A DNA stretch of 64,000 nucleotides from Flavobacterium sp. W4I14 (GTDB taxonomy: Bacteria; Bacteroidota; Bacteroidia; Sphingobacteriales; Sphingobacteriaceae). Each line of letters begins with the position of its first letter. Position 1 is the first letter of the stretch. The DNA is taken from assembly GCA_030817875.1 (NCBI GenBank), contig JAUSZU010000001.1, forward strand, positions 4,030,001-4,094,000, written 5' to 3'. The notes under the pieces were generated by a model. The model was given only the letters and a program-made list of their open reading frames with translations, ran no database searches and was not told the DNA's origin. This document shows positions 47,643-56,204 of this stretch, piece by piece. The position numbers were made by a program, and so were the translations under genes.

Positions 47643-48434
47643 ATGAAAGGATTAGATTTTGATTTCGTAAAATTCACCATTACCGACGTGGTAGACATCG
47701 TGCTCGTAGCACTATTAATCTATTATGTGTATACGCTAATCCGCAATACCTTAGCTGTCAACCTACTGGTTGGGATGCTCATCATTGCAATATTTTATCA
47801 TATTGTTGATGCTTTGCATATGAAATTACTCACAGCCATCATAGAGAAATTTATGAGTGTAGGGATTATTGCCTTGATTGTAATCTTTCACCCAGAAATT
47901 AGGCGTTTTCTCTTACTGATCGGAAAAAATGCTTTTTTACAAAAGAATAAAGCCTGGTGGGGATACTTATTTGGCAGAAAAGAAATTGAAAGGAATAATT
48001 TAACCCGTATAAAACCAATTATCGATGCCTGTAAAAGCATGAAAAAAACGCGCACAGGTGCATTAATGGTATTTGTTAAATTTTACGATGAGCAGTTTTT
48101 TGCCAATAGCTGTGAACTTGTTGACGCCAAAATATCGAAACGTTTGCTGGAAAGTATCTTTCAGAAAAACAGTCCGCTGCATGATGGTGCTGTAGTTATT
48201 TCTGAAAACAAGATTAAAAGTGCCAGTTGTATTTTGCCTTTAACGGATAACGACCAGTTGCCCTCACAGTTTGGGTTAAGGCACCGAGCGGGTATTGGCG
48301 TTTCTGAAACAACCGATGCGGTTGCAGTAATTATATCAGAAGAAACCGGGGAAATATCGTATGCCAAACAAGGCAGGGTAAGAATGAATGTTTCGTTTGG
48401 GGAGTTAGAGAAATTACTGAATAAGGATTTTTAA
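47643..48434 (+). CDS. cdaA: Diadenylate cyclase (CdaA/DacA type)
   Basis: Makes the second messenger c-di-AMP from two ATP. It has 263 residues from ATG 47643 (MKGLDFDFVKF); an in-frame TTG at 47634 lies in the -7 element and is unlikely. Three N-terminal transmembrane helices are followed by the DAC domain (about 110-250) with the catalytic DGA in SPLHDGAVVI and the RHR in LRHRAGIGVSE. Placement after folP is common in Bacteroidota. Expected role: control of wall or turgor homeostasis. Confidence 0.93.
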   Translation: MKGLDFDFVKFTITDVVDIVLVALLIYYVYTLIRNTLAVNLLVGMLIIAIFYHIVDALHMKLLTAIIEKFMSVGIIALIVIFHPEIRRFLLLIGKNAFLQKNKAWWGYLFGRKEIERNNLTRIKPIIDACKSMKKTRTGALMVFVKFYDEQFFANSCELVDAKISKRLLESIFQKNSPLHDGAVVISENKIKSASCILPLTDNDQLPSQFGLRHRAGIGVSETTDAVAVIISEETGEISYAKQGRVRMNVSFGELEKLLNKDF

Positions 48435-48481
48435 TGTACCGATTTTGGGATTTTTATTGATTACACAGATTTTCACTTCTA

Positions 48482-48590
48482 GGTCATTCTGAACACAGTG
48501 AAGAATCTCTGGCTTATGAAAACTGAACTTTCGATTAACGGAACAAACATGTACAATAGAGATCCTTCGACTTCGCTCAGGATGACATAA
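48482..48590. repeat. REP-like repeat pair downstream of cdaA
   Basis: GTCATTCTGAACACAGTGAA with GAATCTC (48482-48510) and GATCCTTCGACTTCGCTCAG followed by GATGACA (48561-48588) are two facing imperfect palindromic units. They occupy much of the 314-bp gap between cdaA and the bacilliredoxin gene. No gene is seen in the remainder. A weak terminator for either gene is possible within the palindromes. Confidence 0.65.
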
Positions 48591-48748
48591 CGATGAATAC
48601 TCCGTGTTTCTGTGCTTCCGTGGCAAAAATAAAACAGTTAGTTTAGCAACTCCACAAACGCAAAAATGGTGAATGTTTCCACTCACCATTTCATTATTAT
48701 TTAAATCACCTTTTATCGGTGTTATCCAACAATCTGTATAATCAATCT

Positions 48749-49159
48749 TTAGCAGTATTGTTCAAAAGCACCGATCAGGTTATCAGCGATCATTTGTGCC
48801 GGACGGCCTTCAATCTGGTGACGCTCGATCATGTGAACCAATTTACCATCTTTAAATAACGCCATTGCCGGAGAAGATGGAGGGAAAGGCATCATGTAAT
48901 TTCTTGCCTGATCTACCGCTTCTTTTTCCATTCCTGCAAAAACAGTAACCAATTTATCAGGGTGTTTTTCGTGGGCTGCTGCTGTTCTGGCCGCCGGACG
49001 TGCATTTGCTGCTGCGCAACCGCATACCGAATTTACCACTACCAACACAGTTCCTTCGCCTTTAATCGCTTGATCTACGTCTTCTGCATTTTTTAATTCT
49101 TGAAAACCTACGTTAGTTAATTCCTTACGCATTGGCTCTACTAAATATTCTGGATACAT
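48749..49159 (-). CDS. BrxA/BrxB-family bacilliredoxin
   Basis: A 136-residue thioredoxin-fold protein of the DUF1094 (YphP/YqiW) family. Its C-G-C active-site motif is in VVNSVCGCAAANARPA (residues about 45-60). In Firmicutes these remove bacillithiol from proteins (bacilliredoxin). Bacteroidota members are presumed to act on the same thiol. Family segments FAGMEKEAVDQARNYM and PPSSPAMALFKDGKLVHMIERH are intact. It is about 100 bp after the CCC-motif gene, so it may have its own promoter. Confidence 0.92.
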   Translation of the reverse strand: MYPEYLVEPMRKELTNVGFQELKNAEDVDQAIKGEGTVLVVVNSVCGCAAANARPAARTAAAHEKHPDKLVTVFAGMEKEAVDQARNYMMPFPPSSPAMALFKDGKLVHMIERHQIEGRPAQMIADNLIGAFEQYC

Positions 49160-49259
49160 TATCTTCGTTTTTTATTTACAATTTCAATCCTACAAAAATA
49201 AGAAAATCGAATGGCATGCACCATTCGATTTATATTTTTAAGGTAAAATTAAATTCAGT

Positions 49260-49739
49260 CTATTTCAGATCTCTTAAAAAATTCTCAAACATATGTGGAT
49301 TTGCAACCACACCTACAATGATAAGTATAAACATAAGCACCATCAATGCACTTAAAATCGTCGCAATCATTCCGCAGATCTTACCTGCTTTAGCGTTTTT
49401 GTACGATGATTCAGTATATAAACTTGGATTAAGCTGATACTTTTTCATATCACCTGCACCTAATATCCAAGCAATTACGCCAAAAATCAATCCAAATATC
49501 CCATAAAAGCAACATGCGGGTATAGCTAAAATTCCCAATACTAACGAAGCTGTAGCGTTTGGCAGATTCTGCTGACCAAAACCTCCTCCTCCAAACTGTC
49601 CAAATGGTGGCGGTTGCTGAAATGGCGGTGGTGTTACCGGACCATTACCTAATGGTTCAAATGGTGCAGGTTCTGGATTTTTATCTTTTGAAAGATCAAT
49701 CGGTTTATTTTCTTGAGGAGTTTCCTGTTCTTCTGACAT
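49260..49739 (-). CDS. CCC-motif (DUF4190-type) membrane protein
   Basis: A 159-residue protein. The N-terminal 60 residues are rich in Pro, Gly and Gln (PPPFQQPPPFGQFGGGGFG) and probably disordered. Two transmembrane helices follow (about 64-92 and 120-147). The segment ATASLVLGILAIPACCFYGIFGLIFGVIAW, then YTESSYKNAKAGKICGMIA, is typical of the family paired with DUF2752 proteins. Function is unknown. It sits eight bases after the DUF2752 gene, the usual partner. Confidence 0.83.
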   Translation of the reverse strand: MSEEQETPQENKPIDLSKDKNPEPAPFEPLGNGPVTPPPFQQPPPFGQFGGGGFGQQNLPNATASLVLGILAIPACCFYGIFGLIFGVIAWILGAGDMKKYQLNPSLYTESSYKNAKAGKICGMIATILSALMVLMFILIIVGVVANPHMFENFLRDLK

Positions 49740-49747
49740 GGCTATAT

Positions 49748-50068
49748 TTAGATCAATTGGTGAGTGTATATTTTGTAAATGTAATTGATTAAAATAATTA
49801 CTGCAACACTTGAGAAAACGATTTTTATCAGCTGTGCCCCAAACTTAAAATCGACCTTAAGGTGAATAATGGTAAATACAATCACAAAAATGAGTGGAAT
49901 TGTTGCAGGATAAAACTTAAATGATGCGATTAAATCGCCCCGAAATAAAGCCAGAACCGAACGCTGTAAACCACAGCCTGGGCAATCTACCCCAAAATGA
50001 GCCTTAAAGGGACAGTTGAAAAGATGCTCCCCAATCCAATCGAGAAAACTATGTTGCGGTTGAGCCAT
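49748..50068 (-). CDS. DUF2752 membrane protein
   Basis: A 106-residue protein with the family signature CPFKAHFGVDCPGCGLQRSVLALFRGD (residues about 18-44), where the cysteines could bind a metal or form disulfides. Two membrane helices follow (about 56-75 and 84-102). Function is unknown. The start overlaps the end of the YkvA-type gene by 20 bp. The DUF2752-CCC-motif pair is common in Bacteroidota. Confidence 0.87.
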   Translation of the reverse strand: MAQPQHSFLDWIGEHLFNCPFKAHFGVDCPGCGLQRSVLALFRGDLIASFKFYPATIPLIFVIVFTIIHLKVDFKFGAQLIKIVFSSVAVIILINYIYKIYTHQLI

Positions 50069-50483
50069 CTATATCGCCAATAAATTTGATCTGTGCATCT
50101 TTCCATATTTTGTACTTCTCCAGATCTTTAAGCACCTGCCTATATACCAGGTTTAAGATGTAGATATCATCAACAAAGCCTAAAACGGGCACAAAATCAG
50201 GGATCACATCTATCGGAGACAAGAAGTAGACCAAGCCACCCAAAATTGCAATGATCGATCTTTTCGGAATTTCGGTATAATCGCCGTTCACATAATCTTT
50301 TGATACGGCAAACAGCAAAACCAGTTTCGACCAAACACCTTCCAGATCACCCTTATTGGTTACTGCCTTTCCCAATGCATCTTTAATCGTATTGCTGGCT
50401 TTGCTTTTATCGCTTAGAATTACCGAAGCTTTGCTTTGCGATTTTTTAAAGAAACCCAGTATTTTCTCCCTATTCAATTTCAT
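50049..50483 (-). CDS. YkvA-family (DUF1232) protein
   Basis: A 144-residue protein whose second half carries the DUF1232 signature IIAILGGLVYFLSPIDVIPDFVPVLGFVDDIYIL, a helical hairpin in or near the membrane. The first half is charged and helical (KLNREKILGFFKKSQSKAS...). Function is unknown. It lies 18 bp after the YARHG gene and overlaps the DUF2752 gene, in one minus-strand operon. Confidence 0.87.
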   Translation of the reverse strand: MKLNREKILGFFKKSQSKASVILSDKSKASNTIKDALGKAVTNKGDLEGVWSKLVLLFAVSKDYVNGDYTEIPKRSIIAILGGLVYFLSPIDVIPDFVPVLGFVDDIYILNLVYRQVLKDLEKYKIWKDAQIKFIGDIDGSTAT

Positions 50484-50501
50484 AGTTAACTGTATTACAA
50501 A

Positions 50502-51386
50502 TTAACGGCCAAAAGCATCATAATTGTCTTCGGCATATTTGGTAAAGCGATCCAATAGTTTAATATTTTTGTTCTCGATAGCCGTTAAATCGTTATCAAC
50601 ATTATTTTTAACAGGAACATACCATTCTACAGGATCGAAAAAATTTCTGAAAGTCTGTTTTTTAAAGGCATAACCATGTCTGGCGAAAATCGTGTTTTTG
50701 ATAATCTGCAGATCAAGCTTTCTTAAATTCTTTACATCTTCTTCTTTAAGTGCAGTAGTTGAAGCATTTAATTTAAAAATCTGTTTGGATGCACTTCTGT
50801 AAAAAGTATTGGCCCCTAACGAATCTATACTTCCATCTTCAAGGGTATCTAAACTTTCTATCATTTTGTGATCGCTCCAATCTACATATTCCATTTCGGC
50901 TGGTAACATACGACTTGCATTATATTCAAAAGCCTTTTTTAACAACTTAAATTCTTTTTCTGGCCATTTCAGTTCTTTTTTATAAGCGTTCCATTTACCA
51001 ATCAAGGTGTCGCCAACAAGGGTAATTTCAAATTTCCCATCGTATTTATCAGTACCAGGTTCATCCAGGATGAAGGTAATTTTACCGCCATCTTCTGATA
51101 TTTTACCCAATAGTGGGCGGCTGTTGCCAGAAACCACACTTTGTGCAATCACGGTATCTTTGGTTATCTTTTTTATGTTAATATTTAGTTTTTTGACAGC
51201 ATCAGACATATCTCCTTCGTATTCCAACTCATCTGCTGTGTAAAAATCACCAACCCAAAAGCCATAAAGTTCCTTGTGGATTTCCTGCTGCGCAATGCCT
51301 GTTGCTTTTTCTTTTTTTGTTTTTTTGGTGTCTCTGCATGATAGCATCAAAAAGGGAATCAGAGCGAATAATAAGATTTTTTTCAT
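50502..51386 (-). CDS. Lipoprotein with YARHG domain
   Basis: A 294-residue lipoprotein. The signal peptide ends in LMLSC (Cys17), so it is lipid-anchored. A middle domain of about 130 residues resembles lipocalin-like beta structure (GKITFILDEPGTDKYDGKFEITLVGDTLIGKW). The C-terminal YARHG domain has the hallmark LQIIKNTIFARHGYAFKKQTFRNFFDPVEWY (about 232-262). YARHG domains are extracellular and of unknown function. Gap of 16 bp to the DUF2306 gene upstream. Confidence 0.88.
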   Translation of the reverse strand: MKKILLFALIPFLMLSCRDTKKTKKEKATGIAQQEIHKELYGFWVGDFYTADELEYEGDMSDAVKKLNINIKKITKDTVIAQSVVSGNSRPLLGKISEDGGKITFILDEPGTDKYDGKFEITLVGDTLIGKWNAYKKELKWPEKEFKLLKKAFEYNASRMLPAEMEYVDWSDHKMIESLDTLEDGSIDSLGANTFYRSASKQIFKLNASTTALKEEDVKNLRKLDLQIIKNTIFARHGYAFKKQTFRNFFDPVEWYVPVKNNVDNDLTAIENKNIKLLDRFTKYAEDNYDAFGR

Positions 51387-51402
51387 CGGTATATATTTAA
51401 GG

Positions 51403-52029
51403 TCAAATAAATTTCTTTTTGATCAGCCATTCGACGATTAACAAATTGGGTATCCAGCCTAGCCAGGCGATGATCTGGTAAACATCCATTGGTGCCGGGT
51501 GAAATAAATATACTAAAATAACTTTCCATAGTCTTAAAGTTATCGCAGAGGTTGCCAAAGCAAAACTACGGTACATAAACTTTTTATGGGCCATTATTTT
51601 TCTTTTTAAAATAAACAGAATCGCCTTTAAGGTAAACCAGAACCACAAAACGCCTAAAATAATGAATGAGGTTTTAGCCATTAATCCACCATTTGCAAAC
51701 CAGCCGATAAAAATACCGGACGGTGCCGCAAGTAACAATACGAAGCCTGCATACAGGTAGCCCAACCATTTATGTATTTTAGGATATTTAGCGAAGATTT
51801 TAGGATTGAACTGCGTAAAACCAGCCAGTAGTACAAATATGGCACTATAAACGTGGATGTAAAATATGGGAAGATAAGCTTTGAAATCTGAAACTTCAGT
51901 CTGTTTAATCTGCAGAAAAGACACTTCACTATTCAATGGGATATATCGTAAAGTAATCTGCACCATTAACATAAAGAAATAGGCAAAAAACAATAGCCAG
52001 GCCACATGTTTATAGCTAAAGCTTTTCAT
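51403..52029 (-). CDS. DUF2306 membrane protein
   Basis: A 208-residue inner-membrane protein with about six helices and conserved histidines in FYIHVYSAIFVLLAGFTQF, YPKIHKWLGYLYAG and RKIMAHKKFMYRSFALA. This pattern resembles haem- or cytochrome-like ferric reductase relatives (DUF2306). Electron transfer is only a suggestion. It is the first annotated gene of the 52.0-48.7 kb minus-strand operon. A 20-codon open frame ends exactly at its ATG (52030-52092). Confidence 0.85.
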   Translation of the reverse strand: MKSFSYKHVAWLLFFAYFFMLMVQITLRYIPLNSEVSFLQIKQTEVSDFKAYLPIFYIHVYSAIFVLLAGFTQFNPKIFAKYPKIHKWLGYLYAGFVLLLAAPSGIFIGWFANGGLMAKTSFIILGVLWFWFTLKAILFILKRKIMAHKKFMYRSFALATSAITLRLWKVILVYLFHPAPMDVYQIIAWLGWIPNLLIVEWLIKKKFI

Positions 52030-52268
52030 CTATTTTGTTAAACAGTAATAACTCATGATCCTAAGCGTAAAAAAGATGAGGATGTTTTTCATTATGAGTG
52101 AAATTAATAATGTAAAATGTCAAACTGAGCTTGCAAATTGCCTTAAAAGGTTCTAGACACGCTAAAATTGACAGGTTTCAATAGAATAGTCGTCCTTTAG
52201 ATTTGTTTTGATATTTTATTTAATGATACCAAGTATTTACTTTGCTTACATTATAAATCAGATTACCT

Positions 52269-52443
52269 AAAACGGTAGCGGCACATTAAAGTTCGTCAAG
52301 GTTTTTATACCTATGAGATGATGCAATCCGCTACCGTTTTTTCCCTTAGTGACCAGATAACAATTAGGGCAATACCCATTATTAAGGACTAGGATCGATG
52401 GGGTAAAAATTAGGTAACCATTACAAACATAAAAAATAACAGG
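52269..52443 (+). ncRNA. Candidate IS110 bridge-RNA region
   Basis: The 5' non-coding end of the IS110-type element. It contains a perfect 13-bp stem AAAACGGTAGCGG (52269-52281) with CCGCTACCGTTTT (52328-52340) enclosing 46 bases, followed by T residues, then about 100 bases to the transposase ATG. In IS110-group elements the bridge RNA, which base-pairs to donor and target DNA, comes from this left non-coding end. I could not identify the target- and donor-binding loops. The stem could instead be a protective terminator. Confidence 0.35.
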
Positions 52444-53466
52444 ATGATTGCCACTACAAAATTTTTTATCGGGATTGATGTTTCCAAACCCCACTTCGAT
52501 GTTGCATTGATGGCCGTTGTGAACCATGTAAAACAGGAGATAGGAACCGCACGGTTTGACAACACAGCGCCAGGGATAAAGTTATTTGAGAAGTGGTTGA
52601 AATCGCAGAAAACCACATTCAATGAGGACTCCTTGATTGTCATGGAAAATACCGGGATCTATCACCGTTTAATATGGACTTTCTGCAGCAACATAAATCT
52701 GCCCATCCATATTGGCAATGCAGCCCATATCAAATGGAGCTTTGGGATAGCAAGGGGTAAAAATGATAAAATAGATAGTATACGTTTATGCAACTATGCA
52801 TTTAAGGAAGCGGATGATCTAAAGGCGACAGCTGCCCTAGATCCCGAGCTGATGCTCCTGAAAGATCTGATATCAGCGAGGACAAAGCTGCTCAAACAAA
52901 GGTCTGGCATCAGCGTTTCGGTAAAAGAACTTGGCAATGTCAATGGTAAAGAACATCAGAAGCTGATTGAAAAAGCACTTAAAAATGCAATTGAGGGTAT
53001 AGCCAAGTCAATCAAGAACCTCGAAGATCAGATCAAAAAAATTATCACAGGAAACCAGGATTTCAAGCAGAACTACAAATTATTGCTCAGTATACCTGGG
53101 ATAGGACATGTTACCGCCGTATACCTGATTGGCTGCACTGGAAATTTTGCAGGTCGGCCCAGTGGAAAAGAACTGGCCTGTTATGCAGGGGTTGTACCAT
53201 TTGAACACAGTAGCGGTATAAGTATCAAAGGTAAAACCAGGGTACACCGGATGGCCAATAAAGAGCTTAAAAGATTGCTGCATATGTGTGCATTATCTCT
53301 AATTCAACATAATCAGGAATTCAAAATATATTACAATAGAAAAAAGAATGAAGGGAAGCACAGCATGAGCATAATTAATGCCGTTAGAAACAAGATAGCA
53401 TTAAGAGTTGCTGCAGTTATAAAAAATCAGACCAGCTATAAAAATAATTATAATATAGCTGCTTAA
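52444..53466 (+). CDS. IS110-family transposase (DEDD recombinase)
   Basis: A 340-residue transposase. The N-terminal RuvC-like DEDD domain has D12 (FIGIDVSK), E68 (VMENTG), D108 and D111 (GKNDKIDS). The C-terminal Transposase_20 domain has LLLSIPGIGHVTAVYLIG, the CYAGVVPFEHSSG segment with the likely catalytic serine, and RMANKELKRLLHMCA. All key residues are present and the length is complete, so it may be active. Codon use is more A-rich than its neighbours. An upstream non-coding segment may encode its bridge RNA. Confidence 0.93.
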   Translation: MIATTKFFIGIDVSKPHFDVALMAVVNHVKQEIGTARFDNTAPGIKLFEKWLKSQKTTFNEDSLIVMENTGIYHRLIWTFCSNINLPIHIGNAAHIKWSFGIARGKNDKIDSIRLCNYAFKEADDLKATAALDPELMLLKDLISARTKLLKQRSGISVSVKELGNVNGKEHQKLIEKALKNAIEGIAKSIKNLEDQIKKIITGNQDFKQNYKLLLSIPGIGHVTAVYLIGCTGNFAGRPSGKELACYAGVVPFEHSSGISIKGKTRVHRMANKELKRLLHMCALSLIQHNQEFKIYYNRKKNEGKHSMSIINAVRNKIALRVAAVIKNQTSYKNNYNIAA

Positions 53467-53487
53467 AATTTGTTTTTATCATAACAA

Positions 53488-53583
53488 TCATCTCGACTGT
53501 AGCACAGCGAAATGGAGAGATCTATGTACCAAATTATTGAAATCAATTTTGAAAGATTTCTCCACTGCGGTCGAAATGACGAT
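53488..53583. repeat. Large palindromic REP-type element right of the IS110
   Basis: The left arm is TCATCTCGACTGTAGCACAG with GGAGAGATCT. The right arm is AGATTTCTCCACTGCGGTCG with AAATGACGA. The arms are imperfect inverses. Related to 29817-29902 and 33263-33302. It begins about 20 bp after the transposase stop, so it may be the IS target region or a remnant of it. Confidence 0.75.
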
Positions 53584-53685
53584 ACTTCGAGCCCATTCAC
53601 CTTTTTTATCTATCTGTCATTCAAATTGATTTTTATATAATAAATTATCCCTAAGACTGACATGCCTAAATGAGATTTATTAAAT

Positions 53686-55204
53686 TTAAGAAGATTTCAT
53701 CATCTCCAAAATATCATCAACATATTTTCGCTCATTGGCTAAACGCGGTACTTTATGCTGTCCGCCTAGTTTATCTTTTGCCTTTAACCAATTATAGAAA
53801 GTATTTTCGGGGGCATTATGCACTTTGGGACGGGCCAAAGCCATATCCTTAAAACGTTTGGCATCGTAATCGGAATTTACCTCACGTAATGTATTGTCCA
53901 TAATATCTACAAACTTGTCAAAATCGTTAGGTTGTTTGTCGAATTCTATGATCCACTCGTGCCCGCCAGCTTTTTCATCTTTAAAGTAAATCGGTCCGGC
54001 GGTATAATCTTTAATTTCGGCACCGGTTTCCTGGCAAGCTTTGGTTAAGGCCTGTTCTGCATTGTCAATAATCACCTCTTCGCCAAAAGCGTTAATGAAA
54101 TGTTTGGTACGTCCGGTAATTTTAATGCGGTAAGGAGAAAGTGAGGTAAATTGAATGGTATCGCCGATCATATAACGCCATAAACCACCATTTGTAGAAA
54201 TTACAATGGCGTAATTTTTATGCAGTTCTACTTCACCCAGCATCAACGCTTTAGGATTTTCTTCACAGATATTCTCCATCGGCACAAACTCATAAAAAAT
54301 ACCATAATCCAGCATCAGCAACATTTCTTCTGAGTTATCCTGATCCTGAATACCAAAAAATCCTTCGGAGGCATTATAAGTTTCCAGATAATACATTTCA
54401 TCGGATGGGATGAGCTGTTTAAACTGTTCACGATAAGGCGCGAAGTTTACTGCACCGTGGATATACAATTCGAGGTTTGGCCAAACTTCCAGTAAATTCT
54501 GCTTTCTGGTAAGTTCGAGCACCTTTTTGGCCAGTACAATAGTCCATGTTGGCACACCCGAAATACTGGTTACATTTTCGTTGATGGTGGCTTCTGCCAT
54601 TCTATCCATCTTAATTTCGTAATTATCCATCAATGCGATAGACATATCAGGTGTACGGTAATATTCGGCCCATATAGGCAGGTTTTTGATCAGCACGGCA
54701 GATAAATCGCCATAAAAACAATCTTCGTTTAACTGATTTACCTGATGGCTTCCACCTAAAACCAAACCTTTCCCGGTAAACATCTGGTTATCGGGACGGT
54801 TATTGCAATAGATAGAGAGCATGTCCTTACCGCCTTTAAAATGGCATTCTTCCAATGATTCTGGAGAAACAGGAATAAACTTACTCCTATCACTTGTGGT
54901 ACCCGATGATTTTGCAAACCACTTGATATCTGATGGCCAGAGAATATTTTGTTCTCCATTAAGCATGCGCTCAATATAAGGTTTTTAAGGTATCGTAATT
55001 TTGGATCGGAACACGCTCCTGATATTGTTGTGGAGTTAAGATCGATTTATAATCGTACAGTTTGCCCCATTCGGTATTTTCGGCACTATCAATCAAGTTA
55101 TGGAACCACTCTTCTTGGACATCGTACGGATATTTCATAAAAAGCTCGATCTGGTGGATCCGCTTTTTCATTAACCAGGTAAAAATTGAATTTACAAATG
55201 CCAT
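53686..55204 (-). pseudogene. GH3-family (auxin-responsive-promoter-like) protein, frameshifted
   Basis: The gene is split into 54971-55204 (77 residues, MAFVNSIFTWLMKKRIHQ... ending YDTLKTLY) and 53686-54966 (426 residues from MLNGEQNILWPSD). Removing one A from the A5 run read on the minus strand (54982-54986) joins them as ...YDTLKPYIERMLNGEQN..., the expected GH3 sequence. GH3 proteins are acyl-adenylate-forming enzymes. The motifs FAKSSGTTSDRSKFIP and TGRTKHFINAFGEEV are intact downstream. The cause is a real mutation, a sequencing error in a homopolymer, or slippage. Confidence 0.85.
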
Positions 55205-55374
55205 TTTTAAATGTTAAAATTAATGAGCTTCATTTTACCACAGATTTTCACAGATAAGCACAGATTTTTATACAGCGTAAATAATTTTATAGCAGTTTGT
55301 TTTAACATCGCGATTAGGCAACATACCAAATTAGAATTTGTTTGTTGGCAGAAATACTTTTGTTTGTAAAGTTA

Positions 55375-56115
55375 TTAAACATCAAATTTCTTACGTTTCA
55401 GTACAAAGTTCGATCCAAGATAAACTTTTCTTACCATCTCGTTCTCAGCCAACACTTCTGGAACACCCTGTTCTAAAATCTTACCTTCAAAAAGCAGATA
55501 TGCTCTATCTGTAATCGACAGTGTTTCCTGTACGTTGTGGTCGGTAATTAAGATACCTATGTTTTTATGTTTCAGTTTGGCTACAATACTCTGGATTTCC
55601 TCTACCGCAATTGGGTCTACCCCTGCAAAAGGTTCATCCAATAAGATAAAATTAGGGTTAGCGGCTAAGGCACGTGCTATTTCGGTACGGCGGCGTTCAC
55701 CTCCTGATAATAAATCGCCACGGTTTTTACGCACTTTATGTAAACTAAACTCGTTGATTAGTTCTTCTAGTTTATCACGCTGTTCTTCCTTGGTTAATTT
55801 GCTCATTTCTAAAATGGCCAGGATATTATCTTCTACGGTAAGTTTTCTAAAAACAGATGCTTCCTGGGCTAAATAACCGATCCCTTTTTGCGCCCTGCGG
55901 TACATCGGATCTTCGGTAATATCTTCTTCTTCCAAGAAGATACGGCCTTCGTTTGGTTTAATTAAACCAACAATCATGTAAAAGGAAGTTGTTTTTCCGG
56001 CACCGTTCGGGCCTAAAAGCCCAACAATTTCTCCTTGGCTTACATTAAAAGAAACATTGTTTACAACAGTACGCTGTTTATATTTTTTAACCAGATTTTC
56101 GGCTCTTAATATCAT
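55375..56115 (-). CDS. lptB: LPS export ABC transporter ATP-binding protein
   Basis: A 246-residue ATPase of the LptB2FGC complex that moves lipopolysaccharide from the inner membrane. Walker A is GLLGPNGAGKTTSFYM (residues about 33-48), the signature motif is LLSGGERRRTEIARAL, Walker B is FILLDEPFAGVDPIAVEEI, and the H-loop is LITDHNVQETLSI. It matches LptB closely over the whole length. It fits with waaA, lpxR and the PagL-type gene as an LPS theme in this region. The other lpt genes are not in the window. Confidence 0.95.
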   Translation of the reverse strand: MILRAENLVKKYKQRTVVNNVSFNVSQGEIVGLLGPNGAGKTTSFYMIVGLIKPNEGRIFLEEEDITEDPMYRRAQKGIGYLAQEASVFRKLTVEDNILAILEMSKLTKEEQRDKLEELINEFSLHKVRKNRGDLLSGGERRRTEIARALAANPNFILLDEPFAGVDPIAVEEIQSIVAKLKHKNIGILITDHNVQETLSITDRAYLLFEGKILEQGVPEVLAENEMVRKVYLGSNFVLKRKKFDV

Positions 56116-56130
56116 ATATTGATTGCTCCG

Positions 56131-56190
56131 TCATCCTGAATTTAGTTCAGGATCTTTATAATTAGATGCTGAAACAAGTTCAGCATGACG
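56131..56190. repeat. Pair of REP-like hairpins between lptB and recJ
   Basis: TCATCCTGAA-TTTA-GTTCAGGAT (56131-56152) and TGCTGAA-ACAAG-TTCAGCA followed by TGACG (56167-56190) face each other. They are of the same type as 21056-21080. They fill the 89-bp gap between two minus-strand genes and could cause partial termination or mRNA stabilisation. Confidence 0.75.
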
Positions 56191-56204
56191 AATTTATTTT
56201 ATAA

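Larger units (their letters stand above)
52250..53485 (+). mobile_element. IS110-family insertion sequence (approximate ends)
   Basis: An intact transposase gene flanked by a long non-coding left side and a short right side, the usual IS110 layout. IS110 elements lack terminal inverted repeats and make little or no target duplication, so the ends cannot be set by eye. The estimate is 52250-53485. A large REP-type palindrome starts immediately to the right (53488), a kind of site some IS110 relatives favour. The insertion lies between the DUF2306 and GH3 genes and breaks neither. Confidence 0.7.

Noticed and set aside
52269..52340. Plain rho-independent terminator of the preceding gene
   Set aside because: The neighbouring gene on the left is transcribed in the opposite direction, and the loop of 46 bases is long for a terminator. 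It is kept only as an alternative to the bridge-RNA idea.
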